Assembly: GCF_002284565.1 (NCBI RefSeq)
Contig: NZ_NPKI01000004.1
Location: 1 to 64,000 of the forward strand
Length of the DNA: 64,000 nt
Direction of reading: 5' to 3'
From: Mesorhizobium mediterraneum
Lineage (GTDB): Bacteria; Pseudomonadota; Alphaproteobacteria; Rhizobiales; Rhizobiaceae
Each line of letters begins with the position of its first letter. Position 1 is the first letter of the stretch. This document shows, one piece after another, positions 35,369 to 44,101 of this stretch. Below the pieces are notes generated by a model that worked only from the letters and a program-made list of their open reading frames with translations, did no database searches and was not told the DNA's origin. A program made the position numbers and the translations under genes.

Positions 35369-35384
35369 CAAAACGGGCTGCGCC

Positions 35385-36704
35385 CTATTCCGCAGCCACC
35401 TTGGCCATCGGGTTGTTCGGATGCGTCGTCCAGTTGGCGTAGACCGGCGATACCGGTCTGCCGGTGCGCTGGTCCATCACGCCGGCCGCCAGCGGCTCCA
35501 TGGTGATGCAGTTCTCGACCGGGCAGACATTGACGCAGAGATTGCAGCCGACGCATTCGGCCTCGATCACCTCGAAATGCCTGACGCCGTCGACCATGCT
35601 GGTGATCGCCTGGTGCGAAGTGTCCTCGCAGGCGATGTGGCAGCGGCCGCATTTGATGCAGGCCTCCTGGTCGATATGCGCCTTGGCGACGTAGTTGAGG
35701 TTGAGATATTGCCAGTCGGTGACGTTGGGCGTGGCGCGGCCGATTATATCGTCGAGCGAGGCATGGCCCTTCTCGTCCATCCAGTTTTCCAGGCCGGCGA
35801 TCATCTCCTGCACGATCTTGAAGCCATAGGTCATCGCCGCCGTGCACACCTGCACATTGCCGGCGCCGAGCGCCATGAATTCGGCAGCGTCGCGCCATGT
35901 GGTGATGCCGCCGATACCGGAGATCGGCAGCCCATGCGTTTCCGGATCACGGGCGATTTCGGCCACCATGTTCATGGCGATCGGCTTCACCGCCGGCCCG
36001 CAATAGCCGCCATGCGAACCCTTGCCGTCGATCGTCGGCTCCGGCGCAAAACTATCGAGATTGACGCCGGTGATCGAATTGATGGTGTTGATCAGCGACA
36101 CCGCATCCGTGCCGCCGGCAAGAGCGGCGCGCGCCGGCTTGCGCACATCGGTGATGTTGGGCGTCAGCTTGGTGATAACAGGCATTCGCGTGTTGGCCTT
36201 GCACCAGCGCACCACCATTTCGATGTATTCCGGCACCTGGCCGACGGCGGCACCCATGCCGCGTTCCGACATGCCGTGCGGGCAGCCGAAATTGAGCTCG
36301 ATGCCGTCAGCCCCCGTCTCTTCGACGACCGGCAGGATCGCCTTCCACGCATGCTCCTCGCAAGGCACCATCAACGAGACGACGATGGCGCGGTCGGGCC
36401 AGTCCATCTTGACTTGCTTGATCTCGCGCAGGTTGACCTGCAGGTCGCGGTCGGTGATCAACTCGATGTTGTTGAGGCCGAGCAGGCGGCGATCGGCGCC
36501 CCAGATCGCGCCATAGCGCGGACCGTTGACGTTGACCACCGGCGGGCCTTCTTCGCCGAGCGTCTTCCACACCACGCCGCCCCAGCCCGCCTTGAAGGCG
36601 CGGATGACGTTGTAGGCTTTGTCGGTCGGCGGCGCCGACGCCAGCCAGAACGGATTTGGCGATTTGATGCCGACGAAATTGTTGCGGATGTCTGCCATGC
36701 TCAT
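35385..36704 (-). CDS. preA: NAD-dependent dihydropyrimidine dehydrogenase subunit PreA
   Basis: PreA carries the FMN and the pyrimidine-reducing site: uracil or thymine to the 5,6-dihydro form. The 439-residue protein has a TIM-barrel FMN domain (about 1-310; GVVWKTLGEEGPPVVNVNGP, NFGCPHGMSERGMG, ITKLTPN). It also has two 4Fe-4S clusters near the C-terminus, CIKCGRCHIACEDTSHQA and CVGCNLCVNVCPVENC. It overlaps preT by ATGA, giving stoichiometric production of the two subunits, and is the last gene before a strong terminator. Confidence 0.96.
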   Translation of the reverse strand: MSMADIRNNFVGIKSPNPFWLASAPPTDKAYNVIRAFKAGWGGVVWKTLGEEGPPVVNVNGPRYGAIWGADRRLLGLNNIELITDRDLQVNLREIKQVKMDWPDRAIVVSLMVPCEEHAWKAILPVVEETGADGIELNFGCPHGMSERGMGAAVGQVPEYIEMVVRWCKANTRMPVITKLTPNITDVRKPARAALAGGTDAVSLINTINSITGVNLDSFAPEPTIDGKGSHGGYCGPAVKPIAMNMVAEIARDPETHGLPISGIGGITTWRDAAEFMALGAGNVQVCTAAMTYGFKIVQEMIAGLENWMDEKGHASLDDIIGRATPNVTDWQYLNLNYVAKAHIDQEACIKCGRCHIACEDTSHQAITSMVDGVRHFEVIEAECVGCNLCVNVCPVENCITMEPLAAGVMDQRTGRPVSPVYANWTTHPNNPMAKVAAE

Positions 36705-38065
36705 GCCCTCCCGTTCGAGGTCAGTGCCCGGTGGATCGATTCAGCCGCGTCGCGGCCTTGCGCGACGGCGGAGACGGTGAGGTCGTCGCCGCCAAAGATG
36801 CAGTCGCCGCCGGCCCAGACGTTTGGCAGCGAGGTGCGGCCTTCGGCATCGGCCTTTATGCGGCCGGCCTCCAAGGCAAGCAAGGCCCCGCTGCCGTTGA
36901 GCGCCGAGGGAATAAAGCTCTGGCCGATCGCCTTGAACACCTGATCGGCGGTAAGCGTCAGCCGCTCGCCGGTGCCGACGAGCTTGTCGCCATCCATCGC
37001 CGTATATTCGAGCTCGATGCCCGAGACTTTGCCGCCTTCGGCAATGACCCGCTTCGGCTGCAGCCAGTGACGGATGGTGACACCGTTGGCGGCGGCGAGA
37101 TCCTGTTCAAATTCGGAGGCGTTCATGTGCTCTTGGCCACGCCGGTAGCAGATCGTCACCTCTTCGGCGCCGAGCAGCTTGGACTGCACCGCCGCGTCGA
37201 TCGCCGTCATGCCGCCGCCAATGACGACGACGCGCCGGCCAACCGGCAGGCTGGCAAGGTCGCTGGCCTGGCGAAGCTCGGCGATGAACTCCACCGCATT
37301 GGTGACGCCTTGCGCCTCCTCGCCATCGGCGCGCAGCGCGTTGACGCCGCCAAGCCCCATGCCGAGAAACACCGCGTCGTAATTCCTGGTCAGGTCCGAC
37401 AGCTGGTAGTCACGACCGAGCGCCTTGCCGTTCTGAACCTCGATGCCGCCGATCGACAGGACGTAATCCACCTCGGCCTGGGCGAAATTGTCGATGCTCT
37501 TGTAGGCGGCGATGCCGTATTCATTGAGACCGCCGGCCTTCGGGCGGGCCTCAAGGATGGTCACCTCATGACCATGGCGGGCGAGCCGATGCGCGGCGGC
37601 AAGCCCCGCCGGTCCGGCGCCAACCACGGCGACCGTCTTGCCGGTCGGCTCAGCGCGCCGGTAAAACTGCTTGTCCTGCGCCATCGCGACATCGGTGGCG
37701 TAGCGTTGCAGGCGGCCGATCTGCACCGGCTTGCCTTCGGCCACTTCGCGCACGCAGACCTCTTCGCACAGCGTCTCGGTCGGGCAGACGCGGGCGCACA
37801 TGCCGCCCAAAATGTTCTGGTCGAAAATCGTCTTGGCCGAGCCGATCGGATTGCCGGTCGATATCTGGCGGATGAACAGCGGGATGTCGATCGAGGTCGG
37901 GCATGCATTCATGCACGGCGCGTCATAACAGAAATAGCAGCGATCGGACTCGACCAGCGCCTCGTGATGATCGAGCGGCGGATGCAGGTCGGAAAAATTA
38001 TCCGCATATTGCTCAGGCGAAAGCCGGCCGCCGGCAATGCCCTGCTTGAAATGACCAGTCGCCAT
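36701..38065 (-). CDS. preT: NAD-dependent dihydropyrimidine dehydrogenase subunit PreT
   Basis: PreT accepts electrons from NADH through FAD and passes them to PreA. The 454-residue protein, homologous to the small subunit of glutamate synthase, has N-terminal Fe-S cysteines (CYFCYDAPCMNACPTSIDI, CARVCPTETLCEEVC). Two Rossmann sites follow, VAVVGAGPAGLAAAHRLA and VVVIGGGMTAIDAAV. A RutR box lies 52 bases upstream of the ATG, behind a GGGGAAG ribosome-binding site. The start and length are typical. Confidence 0.96.
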   Translation of the reverse strand: MATGHFKQGIAGGRLSPEQYADNFSDLHPPLDHHEALVESDRCYFCYDAPCMNACPTSIDIPLFIRQISTGNPIGSAKTIFDQNILGGMCARVCPTETLCEEVCVREVAEGKPVQIGRLQRYATDVAMAQDKQFYRRAEPTGKTVAVVGAGPAGLAAAHRLARHGHEVTILEARPKAGGLNEYGIAAYKSIDNFAQAEVDYVLSIGGIEVQNGKALGRDYQLSDLTRNYDAVFLGMGLGGVNALRADGEEAQGVTNAVEFIAELRQASDLASLPVGRRVVVIGGGMTAIDAAVQSKLLGAEEVTICYRRGQEHMNASEFEQDLAAANGVTIRHWLQPKRVIAEGGKVSGIELEYTAMDGDKLVGTGERLTLTADQVFKAIGQSFIPSALNGSGALLALEAGRIKADAEGRTSLPNVWAGGDCIFGGDDLTVSAVAQGRDAAESIHRALTSNGRA

Positions 38066-38116
38066 TCCGCTTCCCCATTTCTTGTGGTTTTGAGGAAGGC
38101 TAACACGTTTTGATTT

Positions 38117-38132
38117 TTTATCAATTGGTCAA
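38117..38132. promoter_or_regulatory. RutR box upstream of preT
   Basis: On the minus strand the site reads TTGACCAATTGATAAA. Compared with TTGACCAnnTGGTCAA, the left half is perfect and two positions of the right half differ, so 14 of 16 match. It stands 52 bases before preT, where a regulator would sit on the promoter. Confidence 0.75.
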
Positions 38133-38161
38133 TTTTCGATGCAAGCCGCTGAAAAGGCTTG

Positions 38162-38194
38162 ATAAAAACATGATAGATATACTCATGTTTTTAT
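38162..38194. promoter_or_regulatory. A/T-rich 12-bp perfect inverted repeat
   Basis: ATAAAAACATGA (38162-38173) and TCATGTTTTTAT (38183-38194) are perfect inverse copies with a nine-base spacer. The repeat lies 12 bases beyond the stop of the ChaC-like gene, 100 bases before preT. It is either a weak terminator of the former or a second operator of the latter. Confidence 0.5.
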
Positions 38195-38205
38195 TTCACG
38201 CGCGA

Positions 38206-38922
38206 TCACTGTGCAGACAGGAGGCCCATTCCGGGGGCACGGCCGTGAATCGACCTGATCTCGTTCGCGACCAGTTCCTGCAGCCGCCACAAATTGCGAT
38301 CGCGAATGCCGAATTCTTCCAGATGATGGACGGTGTTGTAGAGATATTCCGCGCCGGACCCGACATGCCCGCACGCCCGCGCCAGCACTTGTGCTACCTT
38401 CTCAAGCGGCTGGTTGAGCGACGTGCCCCTGCCGGTCACACCCACCCAGAAGCCCAGCGCCCTTAGCCTGCCTTGAGCCGTATGCACGGGAAGCCACCTG
38501 ACTGAGCCGATACTCTCGTGATCGCTGATCTCGCGCCGCAGCAATCTTTCGATCTGCAGCGGTTTTTCGCCTTCCGGCAAGCGGTAGATCACGCCGTTGC
38601 ACCGCCCGCCCCGTTCGAGCGCCATCATCAAGCCCGGCTGCTCGGCACTGCCGCGCCAACGGACCATGTCGAGGCAAAAAGATCGATGCCAGCCGAAAGC
38701 GGTGGCGCGCTGCTGTTCGACGGACTCGAAGGCCGGCTTCCAGATCAGCGAGCCATAGGCGAACACCCATAGCGGTCCCTCGTCCGCCTCGCCTGACAGC
38801 CGGGAGGCAAGCGTCTGGAAATCCTCATCGGTCAGTTGCGTCCAGCTTCCATCGGGACCGGGATCGGCCTCCTCCCGATGGCATAGCGCGACAAGCTCTG
38901 AAGTGAGCGACATCCGGCGCAT
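38206..38922 (-). CDS. ChaC-like gamma-glutamylcyclotransferase
   Basis: This 238-residue enzyme belongs to the ChaC family, which splits glutathione to 5-oxoproline and Cys-Gly in the cytosol. The diagnostic N-terminal substrate-binding loop WVFAYGSLIWKP is present, along with FGWHRSFCLDMVRWRG and YLYNTVHHLEEFGIRD near the C-terminus. The acidic residue expected in the active site is likely in MALERGG. It precedes preT by about 140 bases in the same direction but has no metabolic link to it. Confidence 0.9.
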   Translation of the reverse strand: MRRMSLTSELVALCHREEADPGPDGSWTQLTDEDFQTLASRLSGEADEGPLWVFAYGSLIWKPAFESVEQQRATAFGWHRSFCLDMVRWRGSAEQPGLMMALERGGRCNGVIYRLPEGEKPLQIERLLRREISDHESIGSVRWLPVHTAQGRLRALGFWVGVTGRGTSLNQPLEKVAQVLARACGHVGSGAEYLYNTVHHLEEFGIRDRNLWRLQELVANEIRSIHGRAPGMGLLSAQ

Positions 38923-39133
38923 GGATCAACAACCCTCGTTGGCGGCAAGCAAAGTCGAAAACCGCGACTTGCGCAAGATTACGAATGAGGGGGGCGCCTT
39001 GCCGCCATCGATTTCTGGCCCAGATGTCGGATTTCCGTCGCCAAGATCGTCCTAGGATGAATCGAACCACAATCCACAACTGGAAACCGCCCACGACTGG
39101 AAACGCAAGGAGCACGACAATGCCAAGTCCCCG

Positions 39134-39892
39134 ATGCCCTTTTTCTGGTACGAACTGATGACCACCGATCTCGACGCCGCCGAAGCGTTCTACACCGCTG
39201 TCGTTGGCTGGAAAGCGCAACTCTTCGAGGCGCCCGGCATGCCGCGCTATATCGTCATGAATGTCGGCGAGCGCGGCGTCGGCGGGCTGATGGCGCAGCC
39301 GGACGAAGTGCGCAAGATGGGTATGCCGCCAGCCTGGATCGGTTACATCCACACCAGGGATGTCGATGCTTCGACGAAATCGTTGAAGGAAGCCGGCGGT
39401 GCGGTTCACCGCGAACCCGACGACATTCCGGGCGTCGGTCGCTTTGCCGTCGTTGCCGATCCGCAAGGCGCGGCCTTCAACTTCCTGCAGCCGGATGGCC
39501 CCGACCAGCCGCCGCTGCCATTGGCGACGCCTGGCAACATCGGCTGGCATGAGCTCTATACGACCGACTGGCAGGCCGCGTTCGATTTCTATGCCGGGCA
39601 ATTCGGCTGGACCAAGGGCGAGGCCATGGATATGGGGCCGATGGGCACCTACCAGCTCTTCGCCGCCGGCGGCGAACCTATTGGCGGCATGATGAACAAG
39701 CCCGAGCAGATTCCGGTGCCGGTCTGGCAGTTCTATTTCAATGTTCCGGCCATCGACGCGGCGGCCAAGCGCGTGACCGACAATGGCGGCAAGATCCTGA
39801 TGGGCCCGATGGAGGTTCCCGGCGGTGGCTGGATCGTGCAGTGCACGGATCCGCAAGGCGCTCATTTCGCGCTGATGGCGCCGGTCAGGTAG
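39134..39892 (+). CDS. VOC/glyoxalase superfamily protein, two VOC modules
   Basis: This 252-residue protein has two VOC modules in tandem: FFWYELMTTDLDAAEAFYTA begins the first, and GWHELYTTDWQAAFDFYAGQ the second near residue 135. Each ends with a metal-ligand-like segment such as VVADPQGAAFNF or CTDPQGAHFALMAP. The start at 39134 has a poor ribosome-binding site. Fourteen bases upstream, an AAGGAG-preceded ATG (39120) opens a 12-codon frame that ends at once, so the natural start may have been damaged by a one-base deletion. The function is unknown. Confidence 0.85.
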   Translation: MPFFWYELMTTDLDAAEAFYTAVVGWKAQLFEAPGMPRYIVMNVGERGVGGLMAQPDEVRKMGMPPAWIGYIHTRDVDASTKSLKEAGGAVHREPDDIPGVGRFAVVADPQGAAFNFLQPDGPDQPPLPLATPGNIGWHELYTTDWQAAFDFYAGQFGWTKGEAMDMGPMGTYQLFAAGGEPIGGMMNKPEQIPVPVWQFYFNVPAIDAAAKRVTDNGGKILMGPMEVPGGGWIVQCTDPQGAHFALMAPVR

Positions 39893-40320
39893 GCGTCCTG
39901 ACCAACCGAGTGCTGCCGCTGGATCATTCCAGCGTCAGCACCGCAACTTTTTGGTGCCGCTGAGTTGGACGGCTATGTGTCGTTCGGCGGCGGCAAGAAT
40001 TGGGAGCGCGAGTTAGCGAAAGAGCTTCGGGAGCCGGAGGTACCATTCGATCCGGGCGACGTTCTTAGAGCAATTCCAGGAAAAGTGCGTAGCGGTTTTC
40101 CGTCCGGAATTGCGTAAGAACAAATACTTAGAGCGGTTCGGCGATTCTATCAAAAGCTGAACCGCTCTAGGCGAAATCTATCGTGCCCATGGCGGAGGCT
40201 CACCCGTATTTCGCGCTGATCGCGCCGGGACGCTGAACCAGCCCGATACCTATCAAAATTGAACAGCCGCACCGCACCGTTGGTGCGATGCGAGCAGATG
40301 AATTGCCTCAGGGCGCAAAG
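39893..40320. other. Decayed local duplication between the VOC gene and a pseudogene
   Basis: The gap holds no intact gene. Bases 39924-39968 resemble the 3' end of the pseudogene at 40321 (TCATTCC, then GCCGCTGAG-TGGAC) with a 14-15-base deletion. Bases 40208-40230 match the 3' end of the VOC gene (ATTTCGCGCTGAT-GCGCCGG) and translate to HPYFALIAPGR, close to the VOC end. A frame from 39902 to 40118 reads smoothly but has no start. Elements at 40061-40169 are palindromes. Confidence 0.6.
40061..40169. repeat. Two adjacent palindromic repeats
   Basis: The first is GTTCTTA...GCAATTCC / GGAATTGC...TAAGAAC around the core AAAAGTGCGTAGCGGTTTT, shared with 18536-18584. The second is AGAGCGGTTC (40130-40139) / GAACCGCTCT (40159-40168). 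Confidence 0.8.
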
Positions 40321-40809
40321 TCATTCCGGCGCCAGTACAGCAATCTTGAGGGTCTCGTTCTTGGCGCCGCTGAGCTGGACCGTCGCCGGGCCGGCGGCCA
40401 GCTTGAAGCGCACGCTCTTGCGAATCCCCGGACAGGTCTTCATACCGCTGAAACCAGCCAATTTTACAGCTTTGCCGTCCTGAACGACATCGACCCAGGC
40501 CTCATCGGACAGGCTGATCTGGAGCTCTCCCTCCGGGGGCACGGCCACGCTTGCCGTCGCGCCGAATGTACCGGCTGCCGGCGCGCGTTCCGGCGGAACG
40601 GTGAAGCTGATCGTGTCGACCGGCGCCAACGCCACATCTGCAGCCTCGCCGACCGAAAGGTCAGCGCCGGACTGCGCAGCGGGCGCTGCCGCAAACAGAG
40701 CCTCCTCGCGCGTCACCGGTCATTTGAAAGCAGCACAGCCGGCGTCGTCGGCCATGGCGACGCTGGTGCCTGCAAGGATAGCGAATAGGCTGACGACGAC
40801 TTTTCTCAT
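40321..40809 (-). pseudogene. Secreted protein gene interrupted by one in-frame stop
   Basis: Read from the ATG at 40809, the frame gives a good signal peptide (MRKVVVSLFAILAGTSVAMA) and DDAGCAAFK. A TGA at 40720-40722 follows, and the same frame continues for 132 codons (VTREEALFAAAPAAQSG...). The codon after AAFK is expected to be Trp in relatives, so a TGG to TGA change is likely. The C-terminal domain (SFTVPPERAPAAGTFG, GMKTCPGIRKSVRFKL) is a small beta-rich exported protein of unknown role. A GTG at 40716 could start the remainder, but without the signal peptide. Confidence 0.75.
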
Positions 40810-41003
40810 GGCAAACGGAACCCACATGGTTGGAGTGTCTGGCTATCAATACAACTATAGCGATTTTATGCAACCATAGCGAGAAAAATATTGAGGGACG
40901 AGGAACATTTCCAATCACCGATTGTTGATGGCAGGCCGTGCGAAGTGAATGGTCCCTTGCCGGGCGATAATCTATGGCCAGTTCGGGGTAAAATGGAGCC
41001 TAG

Positions 41004-41396
41004 ATGAAGCTTTTCGACGGTCTCGCCAGATATCAGCGGCAGGCTCTGGCTGTGCTTCGCATCATGACCGCGCTGCAGTTTATGGAGCACGGCACCCAGA
41101 AACTGTTCAATTTTCCCGTCAGCGATCATGCCGGCGCCCTGAGCGGCCTATCGCTGACCGCGGGCATCCTCGAATTCGCCGGCGGCATCCTGCTGGTATT
41201 GGGGCTGTTCACCAGGCCGGTCGCGTTCCTTCTCAGCGGCGAGATGGCGATCGCCTATTTCATGGCGCACATGCCAAGCGGCTTTTTCCCGGTCAACAAT
41301 GGCGGCGATGCGGCAATCTCCTTCTGTTTCATCTTCCTCTATCTGGTGTTCGCCGGTCCCGGCGCTTTTGCGCTGGACAACCGCCGCAGCGCTTGA
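41004..41396 (+). CDS. DoxX family membrane protein
   Basis: This 130-residue membrane protein has four hydrophobic segments and the DoxX signature LRIMTALQFMEHGTQKLFNF, plus GLSLTAGILEFAGGILLVLG and HMPSGFFPVNNGGDAAISFC. The start at 41004 follows GGAG at a normal spacing. It is unrelated in position to the DoxX gene at 33852. The role, possibly redox or quinone linked, is unknown. Confidence 0.93.
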   Translation: MKLFDGLARYQRQALAVLRIMTALQFMEHGTQKLFNFPVSDHAGALSGLSLTAGILEFAGGILLVLGLFTRPVAFLLSGEMAIAYFMAHMPSGFFPVNNGGDAAISFCFIFLYLVFAGPGAFALDNRRSA

Positions 41397-41416
41397 GGCG
41401 CCGACAAGCGGCGCCT

Positions 41417-43858
41417 TCACCCCCGCATCCGCTTGAGATTGGCGTCGAACAGCGGCGACGGCTGCACGCGCGCGCGATAACGCTTACCCAGCAGCTCAAT
41501 CTCGAAGCCGTCGGCTTCGTCGGCGATCTCTTTCGGCACATAGCCCATGGCCACGGACGTCTTCGAATGGTGCGCGTAGCCGCCTGACGTGACCCAGCCG
41601 CGCACGACGCCGTCGAACCAGATCGGCTCGTCGCCGATGACGTCGGCGTCGGCCGCATCGACGACAAAGGCGCGCAGCCGCAGCTTGCCGCCTTGCTGGC
41701 GCTCGGCGAGTGCCGCTTGCTTGCCGACAAAATCGGTTTCTTTCCCGTAGGCGACGAAGCGATCGAGACCGGCCTCCAGCGGCCCGTAGATCGGCCGGTA
41801 TTCGCGCGCCCACGAGCCGTAGTTCTTTTCCAGCCGAAGCGCGTTGAGCGCGCGCGAGCCGAACAGACCGATGCCGAATTCTTCGCCCGCCGCCATCAAG
41901 GTCTGGTACGCGGAACGCTGATATTCCGGCGCCACCCAGACCTCGTAGCCAAGATCGCCCGTGTAGCTGACGCGGCCGACCAGACACGGTGCCATGCCGA
42001 TGTCCATCTTGGCCGCGGCCATGAACGGAAACGCCGCATTCGACACATCCGCCCGCGTAACCTTTGCCAGCACGTCCCGCGCCCTCGGTCCGGCGATCGA
42101 CAGGCCCGTTAGCTTCGCCCCCAGCGCCTCGATACGGACCGAGCCATCTCGCGGCAGATGGGCCTCAAACCAGCGCATGTGATACTGCTCGGCAATGCCG
42201 GAGCCGGCGAGAAACCAGCCCTCCCCGTTGGAATTGGGGTTGCCGAGATTGGCCAGCGAGAAATCGCCGATCAGCCTGCCGTCTTCCTTCAGCATCGGCG
42301 CCAGCGTCATGCGGCCGGGTCTTGGCAGCTTGCAGGCAAGCAGGCGGTCGAGCCAGACCGCAGCGCCCTCGCCGGTCACCCTATATTTGGCGAAGTTCGA
42401 AATCTCCGACAGGCCGACACTTGTCCGCACCGTTCTCACCTCGTTTGCGACATGCTCAAAATCGCTTGAGCGCCGCCACGAGAACTCATCTTTGACGCCC
42501 TCGGGCGCATACCAAAGCGGCACTTCCAGTCCAAAGGCCACGCCCCATTGCGCGCCCTTGGCCGACAAGAGGTCGTAGACCGGCGTGGTCTTGAGCGGCC
42601 GCCCGGCAGGCAGCTCCTCATTGGGGAAGCGGATGGAAAAACGCCGCGAATAATTCTCGCGCACCTTGGCGTTGGTGTAGGCCATCGTTGCCCAGTCGCC
42701 GTAGCGCGAGACGTCCATCGCCCAGATATCGGCGCCGGGGTCACCCTCGATCATCCAGTTCGACAGTGCGAGGCCGACGCCGCCGCCCTGCGAAAAGCCG
42801 GCCATGACGCCGCAGGCGACCCAGAAGCCCGGCAGGCCGCGCACCGGCCCGACCAGCGGGTTGCCGTCCGGCGCGAAGGTGAAGGGACCGTTGATGATCT
42901 GCTTGATGCCGGTGTTCTGGAAGGCCGGGAAATGCCTGAAGCCGACTTCCAGCGACGGCGCGATGCGGTCGATGTCGGGCTCCAGCAGTTCGTGGCCGAA
43001 ATTCCACGGCGTGGAAAATTCGGACCATGGCTTGTTGGCCTTCTCATAGGTGCCCATCAGCATGCCGCCGCGCTCCTGGCGCAGATAGAGCTCGCCGTCG
43101 AAATCGACCGCGTGGATGATCTCCGTGCCGGTCTTCTGGTTCCAGGCGGCGACTTCCGGCATGTCCTCGGTGATCAGATACATGTGCTCCATGGCCAGCA
43201 CCGGCAGCTCCAGCCCGACCATGCGGCCGACCTCGCGCGCCCACAGACCGCCGGCATTGACGACATGCTCGGCCACCACCTCGCCTTTGTTGGTGATGAC
43301 GCGCCACAGCCCGTCGGCGCGGCGCACGATGTCCTCGACCTTGGTGAAGCGCTCAACCTCGGCGCCAAGCTTCCTCGCAGCCTTGGCATAGGCATGGGTG
43401 ACCCCTGAAGGATCGAGGTGGCCATCCTCCTTGTTGCGGACAGCGCCGACGAACTGCTTCGGGTCGAGCAGCGGCATCAGCTCGGCCGCTTCGTTAGGCG
43501 AAATCTCCTCGAGATCGATGCCGAGATAGCGGCCCTTGGCGACGACGCCGCGCAGCCAGTCGAGCCGCGCCTCGGTCGCCGCCAGAAGCACGCCGCCGGT
43601 CAGATGCACGCCGGTCGCCTGGCCGGACAGTTCCTCGATCTCCTTGTGGAGCGAGATCGTGTATTTCTGCAGCTTGGCGACGTTGGGATCGCCATTGATC
43701 GTGTGCATGCCGCCGGCCGCATGCCAGGTCGAACCGGAGGTCAGCTCATCGCGCTCCAAAAGCACGACGTCGGTCCAGCCGTGACGCGCCAGATGGAACA
43801 GCACGGAACAGCCGACGACACCGCCGCCTATGACCACGACCTTTGCATGCGATTTCAT
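41417..43858 (-). CDS. FAD-dependent dehydrogenase with aminomethyltransferase domain (sarcosine/dimethylglycine dehydrogenase type)
   Basis: This 813-residue protein has an N-terminal DAO-like FAD domain (VVVIGGGVVGCSV; covalent-flavin-type SGSTWHAAGG). A GcvT-like folate-binding C-terminal half begins near residue 430 and includes YGSWAREYRPIYGPLEAGLDRFV. Such enzymes oxidise N-methyl groups of dimethylglycine or sarcosine and pass formaldehyde to tetrahydrofolate. It follows an MttB-family methyltransferase gene on the same strand, so the two probably demethylate a betaine or methylamine in sequence. The exact substrate is unresolved. Confidence 0.93.
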   Translation of the reverse strand: MKSHAKVVVIGGGVVGCSVLFHLARHGWTDVVLLERDELTSGSTWHAAGGMHTINGDPNVAKLQKYTISLHKEIEELSGQATGVHLTGGVLLAATEARLDWLRGVVAKGRYLGIDLEEISPNEAAELMPLLDPKQFVGAVRNKEDGHLDPSGVTHAYAKAARKLGAEVERFTKVEDIVRRADGLWRVITNKGEVVAEHVVNAGGLWAREVGRMVGLELPVLAMEHMYLITEDMPEVAAWNQKTGTEIIHAVDFDGELYLRQERGGMLMGTYEKANKPWSEFSTPWNFGHELLEPDIDRIAPSLEVGFRHFPAFQNTGIKQIINGPFTFAPDGNPLVGPVRGLPGFWVACGVMAGFSQGGGVGLALSNWMIEGDPGADIWAMDVSRYGDWATMAYTNAKVRENYSRRFSIRFPNEELPAGRPLKTTPVYDLLSAKGAQWGVAFGLEVPLWYAPEGVKDEFSWRRSSDFEHVANEVRTVRTSVGLSEISNFAKYRVTGEGAAVWLDRLLACKLPRPGRMTLAPMLKEDGRLIGDFSLANLGNPNSNGEGWFLAGSGIAEQYHMRWFEAHLPRDGSVRIEALGAKLTGLSIAGPRARDVLAKVTRADVSNAAFPFMAAAKMDIGMAPCLVGRVSYTGDLGYEVWVAPEYQRSAYQTLMAAGEEFGIGLFGSRALNALRLEKNYGSWAREYRPIYGPLEAGLDRFVAYGKETDFVGKQAALAERQQGGKLRLRAFVVDAADADVIGDEPIWFDGVVRGWVTSGGYAHHSKTSVAMGYVPKEIADEADGFEIELLGKRYRARVQPSPLFDANLKRMRG

Positions 43859-43919
43859 GGGTTTTCTCGTTATTTCAATGAGTTGGAGGGGAACGATGAA
43901 TCGGGACGGGAGGAGCCAA

Positions 43920-44080
43920 GCCACCCCCCTCTGGCCTGCCGGCCATCTCCCCCTCAAGGGGGGAGATCAGCAGCGACGGCGCCGCCATGCTTCTTTCAAC
44001 GTTGGTGATTGGCGAAGGAAAACGTGACAGCCAATCTCCCCCCTTGAGGGGGAGATGTCCGGCAGGACAGAGAGGGGTAT
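43920..44080. repeat. Inverted-repeat intergenic element between mttB-type and dehydrogenase genes
   Basis: CCCCCCTCTGGCCTGCCGGC... (from 43924) pairs with ...GTCCGGCAGGACAGAGAGGGG (to 44077), with nested TCCCCCTCAAGGGGGGAG and TCCCCCCTTGAGGGGGAG hairpins. It is the same family as 21478-21640. Confidence 0.85.
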
Positions 44081-44101
44081 ACGAGCGCAAACCTGTGGCC
44101 A

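Noticed and set aside
39902..40118. Open frame reading DGYVSFGGGKNWEREL as a gene
   Set aside because: No start codon or ribosome-binding site, it contains a duplicated gene fragment and its end lies in a palindrome.
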